In this document: positions 53,798 through 63,003 of the stretch, in pieces
Layout: each line of letters starts with the position of its first letter
How positions within the stretch are numbered: the first letter of the stretch is position 1
Assembly (NCBI GenBank): GCA_934432595.1
Contig: CAKRYR010000002.1
Span: 1 to 64,000, forward strand
Source: an uncultured Lachnospiraceae bacterium
GTDB taxonomy: Bacteria; Bacillota; Clostridia; Lachnospirales; Lachnospiraceae
DNA: 64,000 bases
Reading direction: 5' to 3'
Notes under the pieces: model-generated
Database searches by the model: none
What the model was told of the DNA's origin: nothing
Seen by the model: only the letters and a program-made list of their open reading frames with translations
Program-made: the position numbers and the translations under genes

Positions 53798-54182
53798 ATA
53801 TTCTCGGTGTTGAGAAAACAATTTTATAGCTAGATATGCTTAGGAGATATGGAGTGTCTGTTTCGGTAGAGTTGTAGCTGGTGAGTATGCGGTTCTGTTT
53901 TGGCGGTGATGCCTTCGGAATGTGTAATGTTGACTGGTTGGCTCGAGAGTTTGGCTTATTATTTTCTGTTATGAGAATAGTTGTTGAGTAGGAAAGGATA
54001 GAATATTGTTTTAGGTGTGTTTTATTTAGAGCAATCGGTTTCCATTATTTTTTGCCGGATGGGCTCAGAAGTATCTTTAGGAGCATTCAGTTTATACATA
54101 TACATCCAGCGGATTTGTTGAACAGTAGGCTGGTATATGGGAAGGAGTCCCCTTCGTCTGGTTTGGCGAAGGGGCTTCTTTT
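53798..54182 (+). ncRNA. Candidate structured non-coding RNA, family not recognised
   Basis: About 385 nt bounded by a near-consensus promoter and a strong terminator. It is visibly richer in G and C than the surrounding intergenic DNA. Stems seen: TTCTC/GAGAA (53801-53816) at the 5' end; GAGC/GCTC with inner ATCGG/CCG pairing (54029-54066); CATATA and CCAGC with GCTGG and TATATG (54097-54139); and the terminator. The longest frame is 34-36 codons with unusual codons (CGG, CGA), unlike neighbouring genes. It lacks the conserved motifs of RNase P RNA, tmRNA and T-boxes. Confidence 0.65.
54141..54182 (+). terminator. Terminator of the unassigned RNA
   Basis: CCCCTTCG (54149-54156) pairs with CGAAGGGG (54167-54174), extended by GAAG/CTTC, followed by four T. 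Highly stable for this genome. Confidence 0.9.
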
Positions 54183-54372
54183 CAGTCTTTTATATTATTC
54201 TGAATGGTAAAAAATTCCTAAGATATTACATATGTCAAAAATTTGAAATTATATCAAATATATGGTATAATATTGAGTAAACTTAGGTGTAGTGTATTTT
54301 AATTAATTTTTTTAAATATTGATTAAATATTAACCTAAAATAGATATCTTTGTTATAGAATGGGGATTGGCT

Positions 54373-55119
54373 ATGGCTCTACTTGAAGTGCAGAACATTG
54401 TGAAAAGATACAGTAAACGTGACGTTGTAGATAATATATCGTTGTCCATAGAGGCAGGAGATGTTGTTGGTATTTTAGGAGAGAATGGAGCAGGTAAATC
54501 CACATTTATGGCAATGGTTGCTACACTTATTAAACCAACATCGGGTGATATATTATATAATGGTGAGAGTATAGTTAAAAAGCCAGGTATAATAAGAGGT
54601 AAGATAGGATATGTTCCTCAGGATATTGCATTATATGAAGAACTTTCAGGAATAGACAATCTGAAATATTGGGCAAGGACATATCATTTATCTCATAATA
54701 GATTAGAGCAGGCTGTAGAGAATATAATTGAGGTAATTGGATTAGATAGAGATAAACTTAAGGATAAAGTTTCATCATATTCTGGTGGAATGAAAAGAAG
54801 AGTAAATATAGGAATAGCATTATTAAATGATCCTGAAGTAATTATTATGGATGAGCCGACAGTGGGAATCGACATTATGTCCAAAGAAGAGATACTTAAG
54901 GTCATTAGTGTTTTAAATAAACAAGGGAAAACCGTTATATATTCTGCTCATTATTTTGAAGAATTGGAGCAAATATGTAATAAAATATGCATTATGATGA
55001 ATGGAAAAGTAATGGAATTTTCTAATATAATGGATATTATAGGTGATGAACCTATTAAAAAAAGTAAATTGACGGAATATTATTTACATAAGTATCAGGG
55101 GAATGTATTTTTGTCCTAA
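54373..55119 (+). CDS. ABC transporter ATP-binding protein without permease
   Basis: A 248-residue ABC ATPase: Walker A GENGAGKST, Q-loop YVPQDIALYEE, signature SSYSGGMKRRVNIG, Walker B EVIIMDEPTVGID, and the switch histidine in YSAHYFEE. It resembles ABC-2-type exporters of the drug/antibiotic kind. No membrane component lies near; the next gene, 21 bases on, encodes a huge coiled-coil protein. The ATG at 54373 is chosen over TTG at 54367 because GGGGAT then sits at proper spacing. Confidence 0.9.
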   Translation: MALLEVQNIVKRYSKRDVVDNISLSIEAGDVVGILGENGAGKSTFMAMVATLIKPTSGDILYNGESIVKKPGIIRGKIGYVPQDIALYEELSGIDNLKYWARTYHLSHNRLEQAVENIIEVIGLDRDKLKDKVSSYSGGMKRRVNIGIALLNDPEVIIMDEPTVGIDIMSKEEILKVISVLNKQGKTVIYSAHYFEELEQICNKICIMMNGKVMEFSNIMDIIGDEPIKKSKLTEYYLHKYQGNVFLS

Positions 55120-55140
55120 TAATAATTAAGAGGTGTAGTT

Positions 55141-58100
55141 ATGGATAAGAATAAGAGCGTTGAGGAAATTAAACAATTAGTTGAGAGAAAACAATATTCG
55201 CGTGCATTGGAAAAATTAGAAAGAATGGACATGCAGACAGAATTAACAGAAGGAGATTTAGCTGTATTTGCTGAAGTTTATATTTGTAATAAACAATTTG
55301 CAAAGGCTAAGGCTCTTCTTGAAGTTATGTTCAAAAACAATGCAACGAAGAAGGTTATATCTCAACTTATTTTTGTTTCTATGATTATGAATGAATTAGA
55401 CGACGCTGAGAAATATTATAATGAATATAAGAAAATTGCACCAAATGATAAAAATACATACGTGTTTAGATATAGACTAGACAAGGCACAAAAAAAGGAT
55501 ATGTATACCTTAATAGAAAGTTTAGAGAAAATTGAGGAAAATGAATTTGTTGAAGAATTTGCTTATGATTTAGCAAAGTTATATTTTGATGTAGGTTATG
55601 AGGATAAATGCATTAAGAAATGTAATGAGATTATGGTTTTATCTAATAATAAGGATTGTGTAGATAAAGCAAATAAACTTAAAGAAAAATGCTTATTAGA
55701 ATTAGATGATAATAAAGAACTAGGGATTAATAGAGCTTCAACTTCAGGTTCTGATATATGGAAACAATTTCAACAGGTAAATGTAAATGCTTCGAATAAG
55801 GATGTAAGTAATAGCAATGTTAATAAGATGAATACATATAAAGCAAACTTTGAAAAGAAAGCAAGTAGTATAAAGAAAGATAATTCTTTAGAGAACATAG
55901 AGGCAAAAGCAAGGTTAAGTATAGAATTAAATGCTAGAAAGGCATTAGAAGAAAAGTTTAAAGAGATAGAGGATAAGAAAAAAGAAGCTGAAGATAAGCT
56001 TAAGAAAGAAATTATTATCCGTAAAAAGTATGAAGCAAAATTAAATAAAAGCGAAACTATTAATCAAAATTTAGAGGCAAAAATTGAAAGAGAATTAGAA
56101 GAGAAGCATAGTTTGATTACAAGTTGCAGGGATTTAGAACAAAAATTATTGGTTAATAAAGACAAAGTAGGTGAATTAGTACAAAGGATACAGGTAGAAG
56201 AGAATAGTAAGAATAAGTTATTAGATCAATTAGATAATAAGAATAAAATAATTGATGAATTAGAAAGAGAAACAAGAGAGAATGAAGATAAGATTGTAGA
56301 TTTAACAAGTGAAATAGAGAAAAACAGTGAAGAAATTAAAGAATTAACAGAAAAGCTAGAGTCAGAGATTACAAATGTAAAAGTTCTTGAGGAGAGAGTT
56401 AGTAGTATTACTGAAGAAAAAAATGGATTATTAGAGCAAAATCGTAAGCTCAATCAGAATAGAAGAGTTCTTCAAAATGATTTGAAGGATTGTATTTATA
56501 ATAGAAAAATACTTGAAAATAAGTGCAATCAAAGTCTAGAACATAAAAGATATCTAGAGAAAAGGTTAGCGAAATTAGAAGATGATAGAAGTGAATTAGA
56601 TAATAAATTTAGAGAACAACAAAGTCAAGCAATTGTCTATGAAGATACTATTCGTCAGAATGAAGAACGTATAAAGGAGATTGAGAGACAAAAAGTAAGG
56701 GAAATAAATGATATATTAGCAAAAAATGCTTCAGAAAAGAAAATAATTGTTGAGAAAAATAATGCGGAAAAACAAGCATTAACAGATAAGTATGAGGCAG
56801 AAAAGAGAGAACTAGAACATAAGTTGAATTTAATAAGTAGAGAATTGCAAGATAGGATAAATGAATTTACAACTAATAAAAAAATATTTGAAGAACGTAT
56901 GGGAAAAAGCGTTGCAAATAATAAATTATTAGATCAAAATTTAAAGAGTAAGATAGATATAATTAATTCATTGGATGCTAGAATTAAGGCAGTAATGAAT
57001 GAGAAAAAGATTTTGACTGAACAAAAGAAACAACTAGAAGATAAATTAGTAAACCAAATAAATAATAATAAACATTTAGATGAAATTATTAGAAAGCATA
57101 TCGATGGAAAGAGATTACTTGAGGAACAGCTAGGAAAAGGACAAGAATATATTAATATGCTTAAGGAAAAGAATAATCAAGGTGCTGAAATAATCAAAAG
57201 ATTAGAAGAAAAGCTTCAAAGTGAAATTAATAAGTCTAATCAAATGGAGCAAAAATTAAAAGATTCTCAGATGAAATGTGATATGCTTGATCAAGAGCTA
57301 AAACAAAGGGATAAAACAATGAGAGAGGCAAGAAATAAAGAAATTAATTTGATAGAAGAATCAGGTGAAGCTCTATTAGGATTAACAGATAGCGGAGATA
57401 TTACTTCAGCTCTAGATGCTAATCTTGATGACTTTACTACTCCAATGTCTATGATGGATACTGATAATGACAAAGGATTAGAATTAAATGATAAAAAAGA
57501 TGAGTTTGATAGCATATATGATTCTTTGTCGTCATCTATTAGTCAATTTTTAGATGAGGATAAGAAAGTTGAATCAGAAGGTATATCAACAGATAAAGAA
57601 TTTAATGACATACCTTTGCCTGTATTAGAACCTATAGGTATACCTACTCCTAAAATGCCAGAGGCGGGAATGCAAGAAATAAAAATGCTAGAGCCTAAGA
57701 CGCTAGAGCCTAAGATGACTTCGGAGATTGGTAGTTTCTTTGAGAGCCCTGATGTGCCAGAATATAAGAAGGCATATGAGGATAGTCAAAGTGTTGTTTC
57801 TAAACTATTTGGCGCAAGTGATCCTAGTAATAGTAGGGGAGAATATAATTTTGTGCCTAGTAATGATGAAAAACAGAAATATTACCAAGAGGTAATGCAG
57901 AGCCAGATGTTAGGAAACTATAAGTCAAATTCGGGGCAATATACAAAGGAAAGCTTAAGTGGAGAAATATTCTCATATTATTTTAGCTCACCGTTTATAA
58001 TGGACCAAATACAGAGAACAATTTATAATTTTAGAAATGATAGATTAAATAATAATTTTCTAATTTCTGGTCCACCGTGCTATAATAAAAATGAACTTTC

Positions 58101-58659
58101 AAAAATGATTGCAAAACAACTATATGAAAAAGGCTTAATTGCAACAAATAAAATTGCAAGAATTTCAGGAGATGCCTTTAATAAAGTCAATTTAGATTCG
58201 AAGGCATCAAAGTTGATAGATGGTTGTGTAATAATACAAAATGCTGAGGCAATTACAAATGTGGCATTTAATAAGTTGATTAGATTAATTTCAAATTATA
58301 AAGATAGGATAATAGTTATACTTGAGACAGATGTTAATGATAATCAATTATTCTTAAATAGTCCAAATGCTAAGGTATATTTTGGCGGAATAATAAAATT
58401 ACCAGTTTATACAGTAGAATTCTTAATGGATTATTCGAAGACATATTTAGTAGATAATAATATGGGAATAAGTGAAGAGGCTGAGAATACATTAGCAGGA
58501 GTGTATAATAATAAATTAAGAAATAATGTCAGATTTGCTCTTATAGATGTAGTTGATTATTTAAATTCAGCTATAGAAGCAGCAGCAAGGAGAAAGAAAG
58601 GCAAAGGGAAACACCCAACAGATATTGTTATACGACAGGATATTAACACTAATTGGTAA
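55141..58659 (+). CDS. TPR, coiled-coil and degenerate AAA+ protein
   Basis: A 1172-residue cytoplasmic protein. Residues 1-190 look like TPR helices (RALEKLERMDMQTELTEGDL, DDAEKYYNEYKKIAPND). Residues about 250-730 form an unbroken coiled coil. An acidic/proline-rich linker (730-945) includes a repeated LEPK/PKM pattern. The last 220 residues resemble an AAA+ domain: ISGPPCYNKNELSKMIAK (about 974-991) is Walker A-like but with N after K, and VIIQNAEA replaces Walker B, so ATP hydrolysis is doubtful. It follows the ABC ATPase gene by 21 bases. Function unknown; a cytoskeletal or scaffold role would be a guess. Confidence 0.8.
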   Translation: MDKNKSVEEIKQLVERKQYSRALEKLERMDMQTELTEGDLAVFAEVYICNKQFAKAKALLEVMFKNNATKKVISQLIFVSMIMNELDDAEKYYNEYKKIAPNDKNTYVFRYRLDKAQKKDMYTLIESLEKIEENEFVEEFAYDLAKLYFDVGYEDKCIKKCNEIMVLSNNKDCVDKANKLKEKCLLELDDNKELGINRASTSGSDIWKQFQQVNVNASNKDVSNSNVNKMNTYKANFEKKASSIKKDNSLENIEAKARLSIELNARKALEEKFKEIEDKKKEAEDKLKKEIIIRKKYEAKLNKSETINQNLEAKIERELEEKHSLITSCRDLEQKLLVNKDKVGELVQRIQVEENSKNKLLDQLDNKNKIIDELERETRENEDKIVDLTSEIEKNSEEIKELTEKLESEITNVKVLEERVSSITEEKNGLLEQNRKLNQNRRVLQNDLKDCIYNRKILENKCNQSLEHKRYLEKRLAKLEDDRSELDNKFREQQSQAIVYEDTIRQNEERIKEIERQKVREINDILAKNASEKKIIVEKNNAEKQALTDKYEAEKRELEHKLNLISRELQDRINEFTTNKKIFEERMGKSVANNKLLDQNLKSKIDIINSLDARIKAVMNEKKILTEQKKQLEDKLVNQINNNKHLDEIIRKHIDGKRLLEEQLGKGQEYINMLKEKNNQGAEIIKRLEEKLQSEINKSNQMEQKLKDSQMKCDMLDQELKQRDKTMREARNKEINLIEESGEALLGLTDSGDITSALDANLDDFTTPMSMMDTDNDKGLELNDKKDEFDSIYDSLSSSISQFLDEDKKVESEGISTDKEFNDIPLPVLEPIGIPTPKMPEAGMQEIKMLEPKTLEPKMTSEIGSFFESPDVPEYKKAYEDSQSVVSKLFGASDPSNSRGEYNFVPSNDEKQKYYQEVMQSQMLGNYKSNSGQYTKESLSGEIFSYYFSSPFIMDQIQRTIYNFRNDRLNNNFLISGPPCYNKNELSKMIAKQLYEKGLIATNKIARISGDAFNKVNLDSKASKLIDGCVIIQNAEAITNVAFNKLIRLISNYKDRIIVILETDVNDNQLFLNSPNAKVYFGGIIKLPVYTVEFLMDYSKTYLVDNNMGISEEAENTLAGVYNNKLRNNVRFALIDVVDYLNSAIEAAARRKKGKGKHPTDIVIRQDINTNW

Positions 58660-58731
58660 AATGAATATATTATAATATGGGGATACAATTGAACTTGGTA
58701 GGTTTTAATTGTATTTTCATGGAGGACTGTT

Positions 58732-60396
58732 ATGGAAAATAAAGATAAGCAGACAATATATGTTATAGGGCATATTAATCCAGATACGGATTCAATATGC
58801 TCGGCTATAGCATATGCAGAATTAAAGAAAATGATAACTGGAGACGATTACAAACCGATGCGAGCAGGACAGTTGAATCTGGAAACTAGATTTGTGCTTG
58901 ATTATTTTAATGTGACTTATCCAGACTATTTATCAGATCTAAGAACTCAAGTGAAAGATATAGAAATAAATGAATTAACAGGTGTACATCGCTTAATTTC
59001 CATAAAAAAAGCATGGGAATTAATGGGGAAGAAGAAAGTTGTAACATTACCGATTATGAAGGATAAATGTCAGTTAGAAGGCTTGATTACGGTCGGTGAT
59101 ATAGCTACTTCTTATATGGATATCTACGATAGTAAGATATTAACCAAAGCGTGTACGCCTGTTTCTAACATTGTAGAAACTTTAGATGGAGATCTAATTA
59201 TAGGTGATAAGGATGTGATTTTTGATAAAGGAAAGGTTTTAATTGCTGCAGCTAATCCAGATCTTATGGAAAGTTACATACAAAAAGATGATATTGTTAT
59301 ATTGGGGAATAGATATGAATCTCAATTATGTGCTATTGAGATGCAAGCAAGATGCATAATAGTATGTGATGGTGCTGATGTTTCAAAGACTATACGAAAA
59401 CTAGCAAATGATAATGATTGTATTATAATAAAAAGTCCACATGATACATTTACAGTTGCTAGATTGATTAATCAAAGTATTCCTGTTGATTTCTTCATGA
59501 AGAGTGAAGGAATAATAAGCTTCACAGATGAGGACTATATAGATGATATAAAGGATGTTATGGCTAGAAAAAGTCATAGAGATTTTCCTATATTTGATAA
59601 AAAGACAGGAAAATGTAAGGGTACGATTTCACGTAGAGATTTATTGAAGGCGGAGAGAAAAAAAGTAATTCTAGTTGACCACAATGAACGTACGCAAGCT
59701 GTAGATGGTTTAGAAGAAACAGAAATACTTGAAATAATTGATCATCATAGATTGGGAAGTATTGAGACCATAAGTCCAGTATTTTTTAGAAATCAGCCGT
59801 TAGGATGTACGGCAACAATTATTTATCAAATGTATAGAGAAAATGGTGTAGAGATAAAGAAGAAAATTGCTGGATTACTTTGCTCAGCAATATTATCAGA
59901 TACACTAATATTTCAGTCGCCTACATGTACTAGCGTTGATAAGGAAGCAGCCCAAGAGTTAGCTCATATAGTAGATATTGATATTAAGAAGTACGCAGCA
60001 GATATGTTTGCTGCTAGTAGCGATTTACTTAACAAGACAGCAGAAGAAATATTCTATACGGATTATAAGGTGTTTACACAATCAGAGATGACATTCTGCG
60101 TCGGACAGATTACTTCTATGTATAGAGAAGAACTTGATAAAATAAATGAAAAAATGAAGAATTATATTCAAAAGAAGCATGATGAGGTGGCATTTGGAAT
60201 GACATTATTTATGTTAACGGATATTAGCTCTAAGACAACAGAATTATTATATGCAGGACAAAAGGCAGAGGAAATAATCAAGAGAGCCTTTAAATTAAAA
60301 AAATTGCCCAATAGAGTAATTCTAGAGGGCGTTGTATCAAGAAAGAAACAATTAATACCTGCACTAATGTTAGCAATACAAGAAGATCATATGTAA
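58732..60396 (+). CDS. Manganese-dependent inorganic pyrophosphatase with CBS-DRTGG-CBS insert
   Basis: A 554-residue family II pyrophosphatase. The N-terminal DHH motif GHINPDTDSICSAIAYA and the second part IIDHHRLGSIETI provide the metal site; the C-terminal DHHA2 domain ends with SRKKQLIPAL. Between them (about 70-310) are CBS domains flanking a DRTGG domain, which in characterised relatives bind adenine nucleotides and regulate activity. Length is normal for CBS-PPases. It degrades pyrophosphate. GGAGG precedes the ATG. Confidence 0.93.
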   Translation: MENKDKQTIYVIGHINPDTDSICSAIAYAELKKMITGDDYKPMRAGQLNLETRFVLDYFNVTYPDYLSDLRTQVKDIEINELTGVHRLISIKKAWELMGKKKVVTLPIMKDKCQLEGLITVGDIATSYMDIYDSKILTKACTPVSNIVETLDGDLIIGDKDVIFDKGKVLIAAANPDLMESYIQKDDIVILGNRYESQLCAIEMQARCIIVCDGADVSKTIRKLANDNDCIIIKSPHDTFTVARLINQSIPVDFFMKSEGIISFTDEDYIDDIKDVMARKSHRDFPIFDKKTGKCKGTISRRDLLKAERKKVILVDHNERTQAVDGLEETEILEIIDHHRLGSIETISPVFFRNQPLGCTATIIYQMYRENGVEIKKKIAGLLCSAILSDTLIFQSPTCTSVDKEAAQELAHIVDIDIKKYAADMFAASSDLLNKTAEEIFYTDYKVFTQSEMTFCVGQITSMYREELDKINEKMKNYIQKKHDEVAFGMTLFMLTDISSKTTELLYAGQKAEEIIKRAFKLKKLPNRVILEGVVSRKKQLIPALMLAIQEDHM

Positions 60397-60738
60397 TTAT
60401 TTAATGGAAAATGGAAACACAATATCTTCTTTTAGAGTTTTACCATTAACAGCTTTAACTCTAGTTGTTATAGTTAAAGTGTATGTACTATTTGGCTGGT
60501 AATGTTCAAGAGGTCTTATTTCAATAAAATTTTCTATTGTATTATATATTATTTTACAAATTAATATGTCGCCAGATGAATTGGTAACAAACATAGATGT
60601 ATTATTGACTGTATTTGGATCTAATTCAAGTGAAAACCTTATTTGCCAACTAAAGTTGTAACTTTTGCTTTGAAGATGTTCGCGGAATATAGTTCCTGTT
60701 GGTAAATTTTCATTTTCATATGAAATAAATTTTGACAT
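60397..60738 (-). CDS. Single Ig-like (Big_5-type) domain protein
   Basis: A 113-residue protein consisting of one beta-sandwich domain. LELDPNTVNNTSMFVTNSSGD and RPLEHYQPNSTYTLTITTRVKAVNGKTL match the Big_5 (SbsA Ig-like) pattern that is normally extracellular. Here there is no signal peptide or membrane helix, so the protein seems cytoplasmic or is exported otherwise. AGGAGG precedes the ATG. It abuts the pyrophosphatase stop tail to tail with no gap. Confidence 0.75.
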   Translation of the reverse strand: MSKFISYENENLPTGTIFREHLQSKSYNFSWQIRFSLELDPNTVNNTSMFVTNSSGDILICKIIYNTIENFIEIRPLEHYQPNSTYTLTITTRVKAVNGKTLKEDIVFPFSIK

Positions 60739-60898
60739 ATATATACCTCCTCCTCATAGATATGCATATTACACATCTATGATAATTATAACATGAAAAT
60801 ATAAAAATTAATCAATAATTTCAATAATTGGTAAATTTTTACTATAAAATATACGAAAAACAATAAGAAGAATAGTAACTTCAGAAAAGGGGTGCATT

Positions 60899-62770
60899 AT
60901 GAAAATAAGTCGTATTCATATTAATAACTTTATAGGTATTAGAGATTTGGACATTAATAATATTGAGAATGCCTTGATTTTAGTTGGTAAGAATAATACA
61001 GGAAAGACTATTGTTATTGATGCAATCAGAGCAGTAGCAGGTGATTATAAAGTTAAGGAACGAGATTTTTTAAACCCTGACAAAAACATAACTATTGGCA
61101 TTGAAGTTGAATTTACAGATTCAGATTTAAAAAGATTCAACAGTAAGGGAATTGTAAGTAAGTATAAAAAATATGATAAGTGGTTGATGGAATTTATGCA
61201 GAGATTACCATCTTTTAGAGATGGAGTTTTATCTTTTGAATGTAAGATAAATAAACAAGGCGTTATAAAATATGATGATGGATTTAAGAGAAATAATGTA
61301 TATATTAAAGAAGTTTTTCCCAAAATATATCATATAGATCATAGACGAAATATTGAAGCAATTACAAATGATATTTTAGCATTATATGATACTCAAGCGC
61401 TTATTGACTTAAAAGAAAATGTGTGTATGTTTGATAATGCTCGTAAGTGTAGGAAATGTTTTAACTGTATAGGCCTTATTAATAAAAAATCACCATTAGA
61501 ATTGACTCCTTTTGAAGCTGCAAGATTACTTGAGTATAAAGTTTTAAATATTAATTTAAAGGAATTTGAAAGCAGGGTTAATAAGTATTTGGGTATTAAT
61601 GGAAGTAGATCACAGGAAATAATATTTTCAATTGATTTTAATGTAGATCAATTATTTACAATTGATACTGTTATATATGATAAAGATAGACGTTCAATAT
61701 GCCCTATGAATAAACTTAGTGAAGGTATAAAGAGTATGTTTGTTATGTCTTTATTAGAGGCATATATTGAACAAGATGGAACTGTACCTAGTATTATTTT
61801 GATGGAGGATCCTGAGATATTCCTTCACCCACAATTACAAAAGTCTATAAGTGAGACTTTATTTAGATTATCAAAAAAGAATCAGGTAATGTTTACAACT
61901 CACTCACCAAATCTAATATTTAACTTTTCATCAAAACAGATTAAACAGGTTGTATTAGATGATGAGTTCTTGACTACTATTAATGAAAATACAAGTGTTG
62001 ATGAAATACTTGATGATTTAGGATATACTGCAAATGATTTGATGAATGTAAGCTTTGTATTTATTGTAGAAGGGAAACAAGATAAAAATAGATTACCATT
62101 ATTACTTGAGAAATATTATTCTGAAATATTTGACGAGGATGGTAACTTACAGAGAATTTCAATAATTCCTACTAATAGCTGTACTAACATTAAGACATAT
62201 GCAAACTTAAAATATATTAATAAACTATATTTAAAAGACCAGTTCTTAATGATTAGAGATAGTGATGGTAAGAATCCAAAGTATTTAGTTAAACAGTTAT
62301 GTAATTATTATAGTACAAGGGCAAAAGAAGAAGAGTATGCTAATTTACCAAAGGTTGAACCTAAGAATGTACTTATTTTAAAATATTACTCATTTGAAAA
62401 TTATTTCTTAGATCCAAAGATTATGACACAAATAGGAGTAATTAAAAATGAGGAAGAATTCTATGATACATTGTACAAAAAGTATAAAGACTATTTATTC
62501 AGACTTGGTAGTACAAAGCGTATGATAAAGAATACAGGAATAAGAATTCGTAGTAAACAGGATATAAAAGATAACCTTGAGTATTTTAAAATATATGTTA
62601 GGGGACATAATTTATTTGATATTTTTTATGGAAAATTTAAAGGAGATGCCGAGACAGAAATTTTGAAGAAATATATCGACATTGCACCTAGAGATACATT
62701 TAAGGATATATTTGATGCTATTGATTCATTTGTGTATTTTGAAAACAGAAAGAAAAATCATACAAAATAA
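60899..62770 (+). CDS. OLD-family ATP-dependent nuclease
   Basis: A 623-residue protein of the Overcoming-Lysogenization-Defect family. The ATPase half has Walker A LVGKNNTGKTIVIDAI (about 28-43), a signature-like LSEGIKS and Walker B ILMEDPEIFLHPQL (about 299). The TOPRIM half has EGKQDKNRLP (about 390) and DSDGK (about 450). A four-cysteine cluster C176-x7-C184-x2-C187-x2-C190 interrupts the ATPase domain. No UvrD-type helicase gene is adjacent, unlike the Gabija defence system. GAAAAGGGG precedes the ATG. Role in defence or repair is inference. Confidence 0.85.
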   Translation: MKISRIHINNFIGIRDLDINNIENALILVGKNNTGKTIVIDAIRAVAGDYKVKERDFLNPDKNITIGIEVEFTDSDLKRFNSKGIVSKYKKYDKWLMEFMQRLPSFRDGVLSFECKINKQGVIKYDDGFKRNNVYIKEVFPKIYHIDHRRNIEAITNDILALYDTQALIDLKENVCMFDNARKCRKCFNCIGLINKKSPLELTPFEAARLLEYKVLNINLKEFESRVNKYLGINGSRSQEIIFSIDFNVDQLFTIDTVIYDKDRRSICPMNKLSEGIKSMFVMSLLEAYIEQDGTVPSIILMEDPEIFLHPQLQKSISETLFRLSKKNQVMFTTHSPNLIFNFSSKQIKQVVLDDEFLTTINENTSVDEILDDLGYTANDLMNVSFVFIVEGKQDKNRLPLLLEKYYSEIFDEDGNLQRISIIPTNSCTNIKTYANLKYINKLYLKDQFLMIRDSDGKNPKYLVKQLCNYYSTRAKEEEYANLPKVEPKNVLILKYYSFENYFLDPKIMTQIGVIKNEEEFYDTLYKKYKDYLFRLGSTKRMIKNTGIRIRSKQDIKDNLEYFKIYVRGHNLFDIFYGKFKGDAETEILKKYIDIAPRDTFKDIFDAIDSFVYFENRKKNHTK

Positions 62771-62824
62771 AAGTAAATGTAAAGAAATAAGCAAATTAAT
62801 GTTAAATATAGAGTAACTAGATTC

Positions 62825-62852
62825 TTTACAAATATAAAAAGTATGTTATAAT
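62825..62852 (+). promoter_or_regulatory. Promoter upstream of murA
   Basis: TTTACA (62825-62830), 16-base spacer, TATAAT (62847-62852). The leader contains a 17-bp unit repeated twice (GCGAACTAAATGAA at 62876 and 62893). Confidence 0.6.
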
Positions 62853-63003
62853 ATAAAAGACTATGGCAATTAATAGCGAACTAAATGAAAATGCGAACTA
62901 AATGAAGAGTATAGATTGGATTATAATTTTGAGTGTGCTATAGTTTATGAAATGACAATGAAGATAGAAAATAGATATATATAACAAAAATTCGAGGTGT
63001 GTT

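Noticed and set aside
53881..53990. Short frame inside the RNA candidate as a protein gene
   Set aside because: Too short, atypical codons, poor start context; kept only as a low-interest finding.
60899..62770. Gabija defence system
   Set aside because: The OLD-family protein is present but no UvrD/GajB-type helicase lies beside it.
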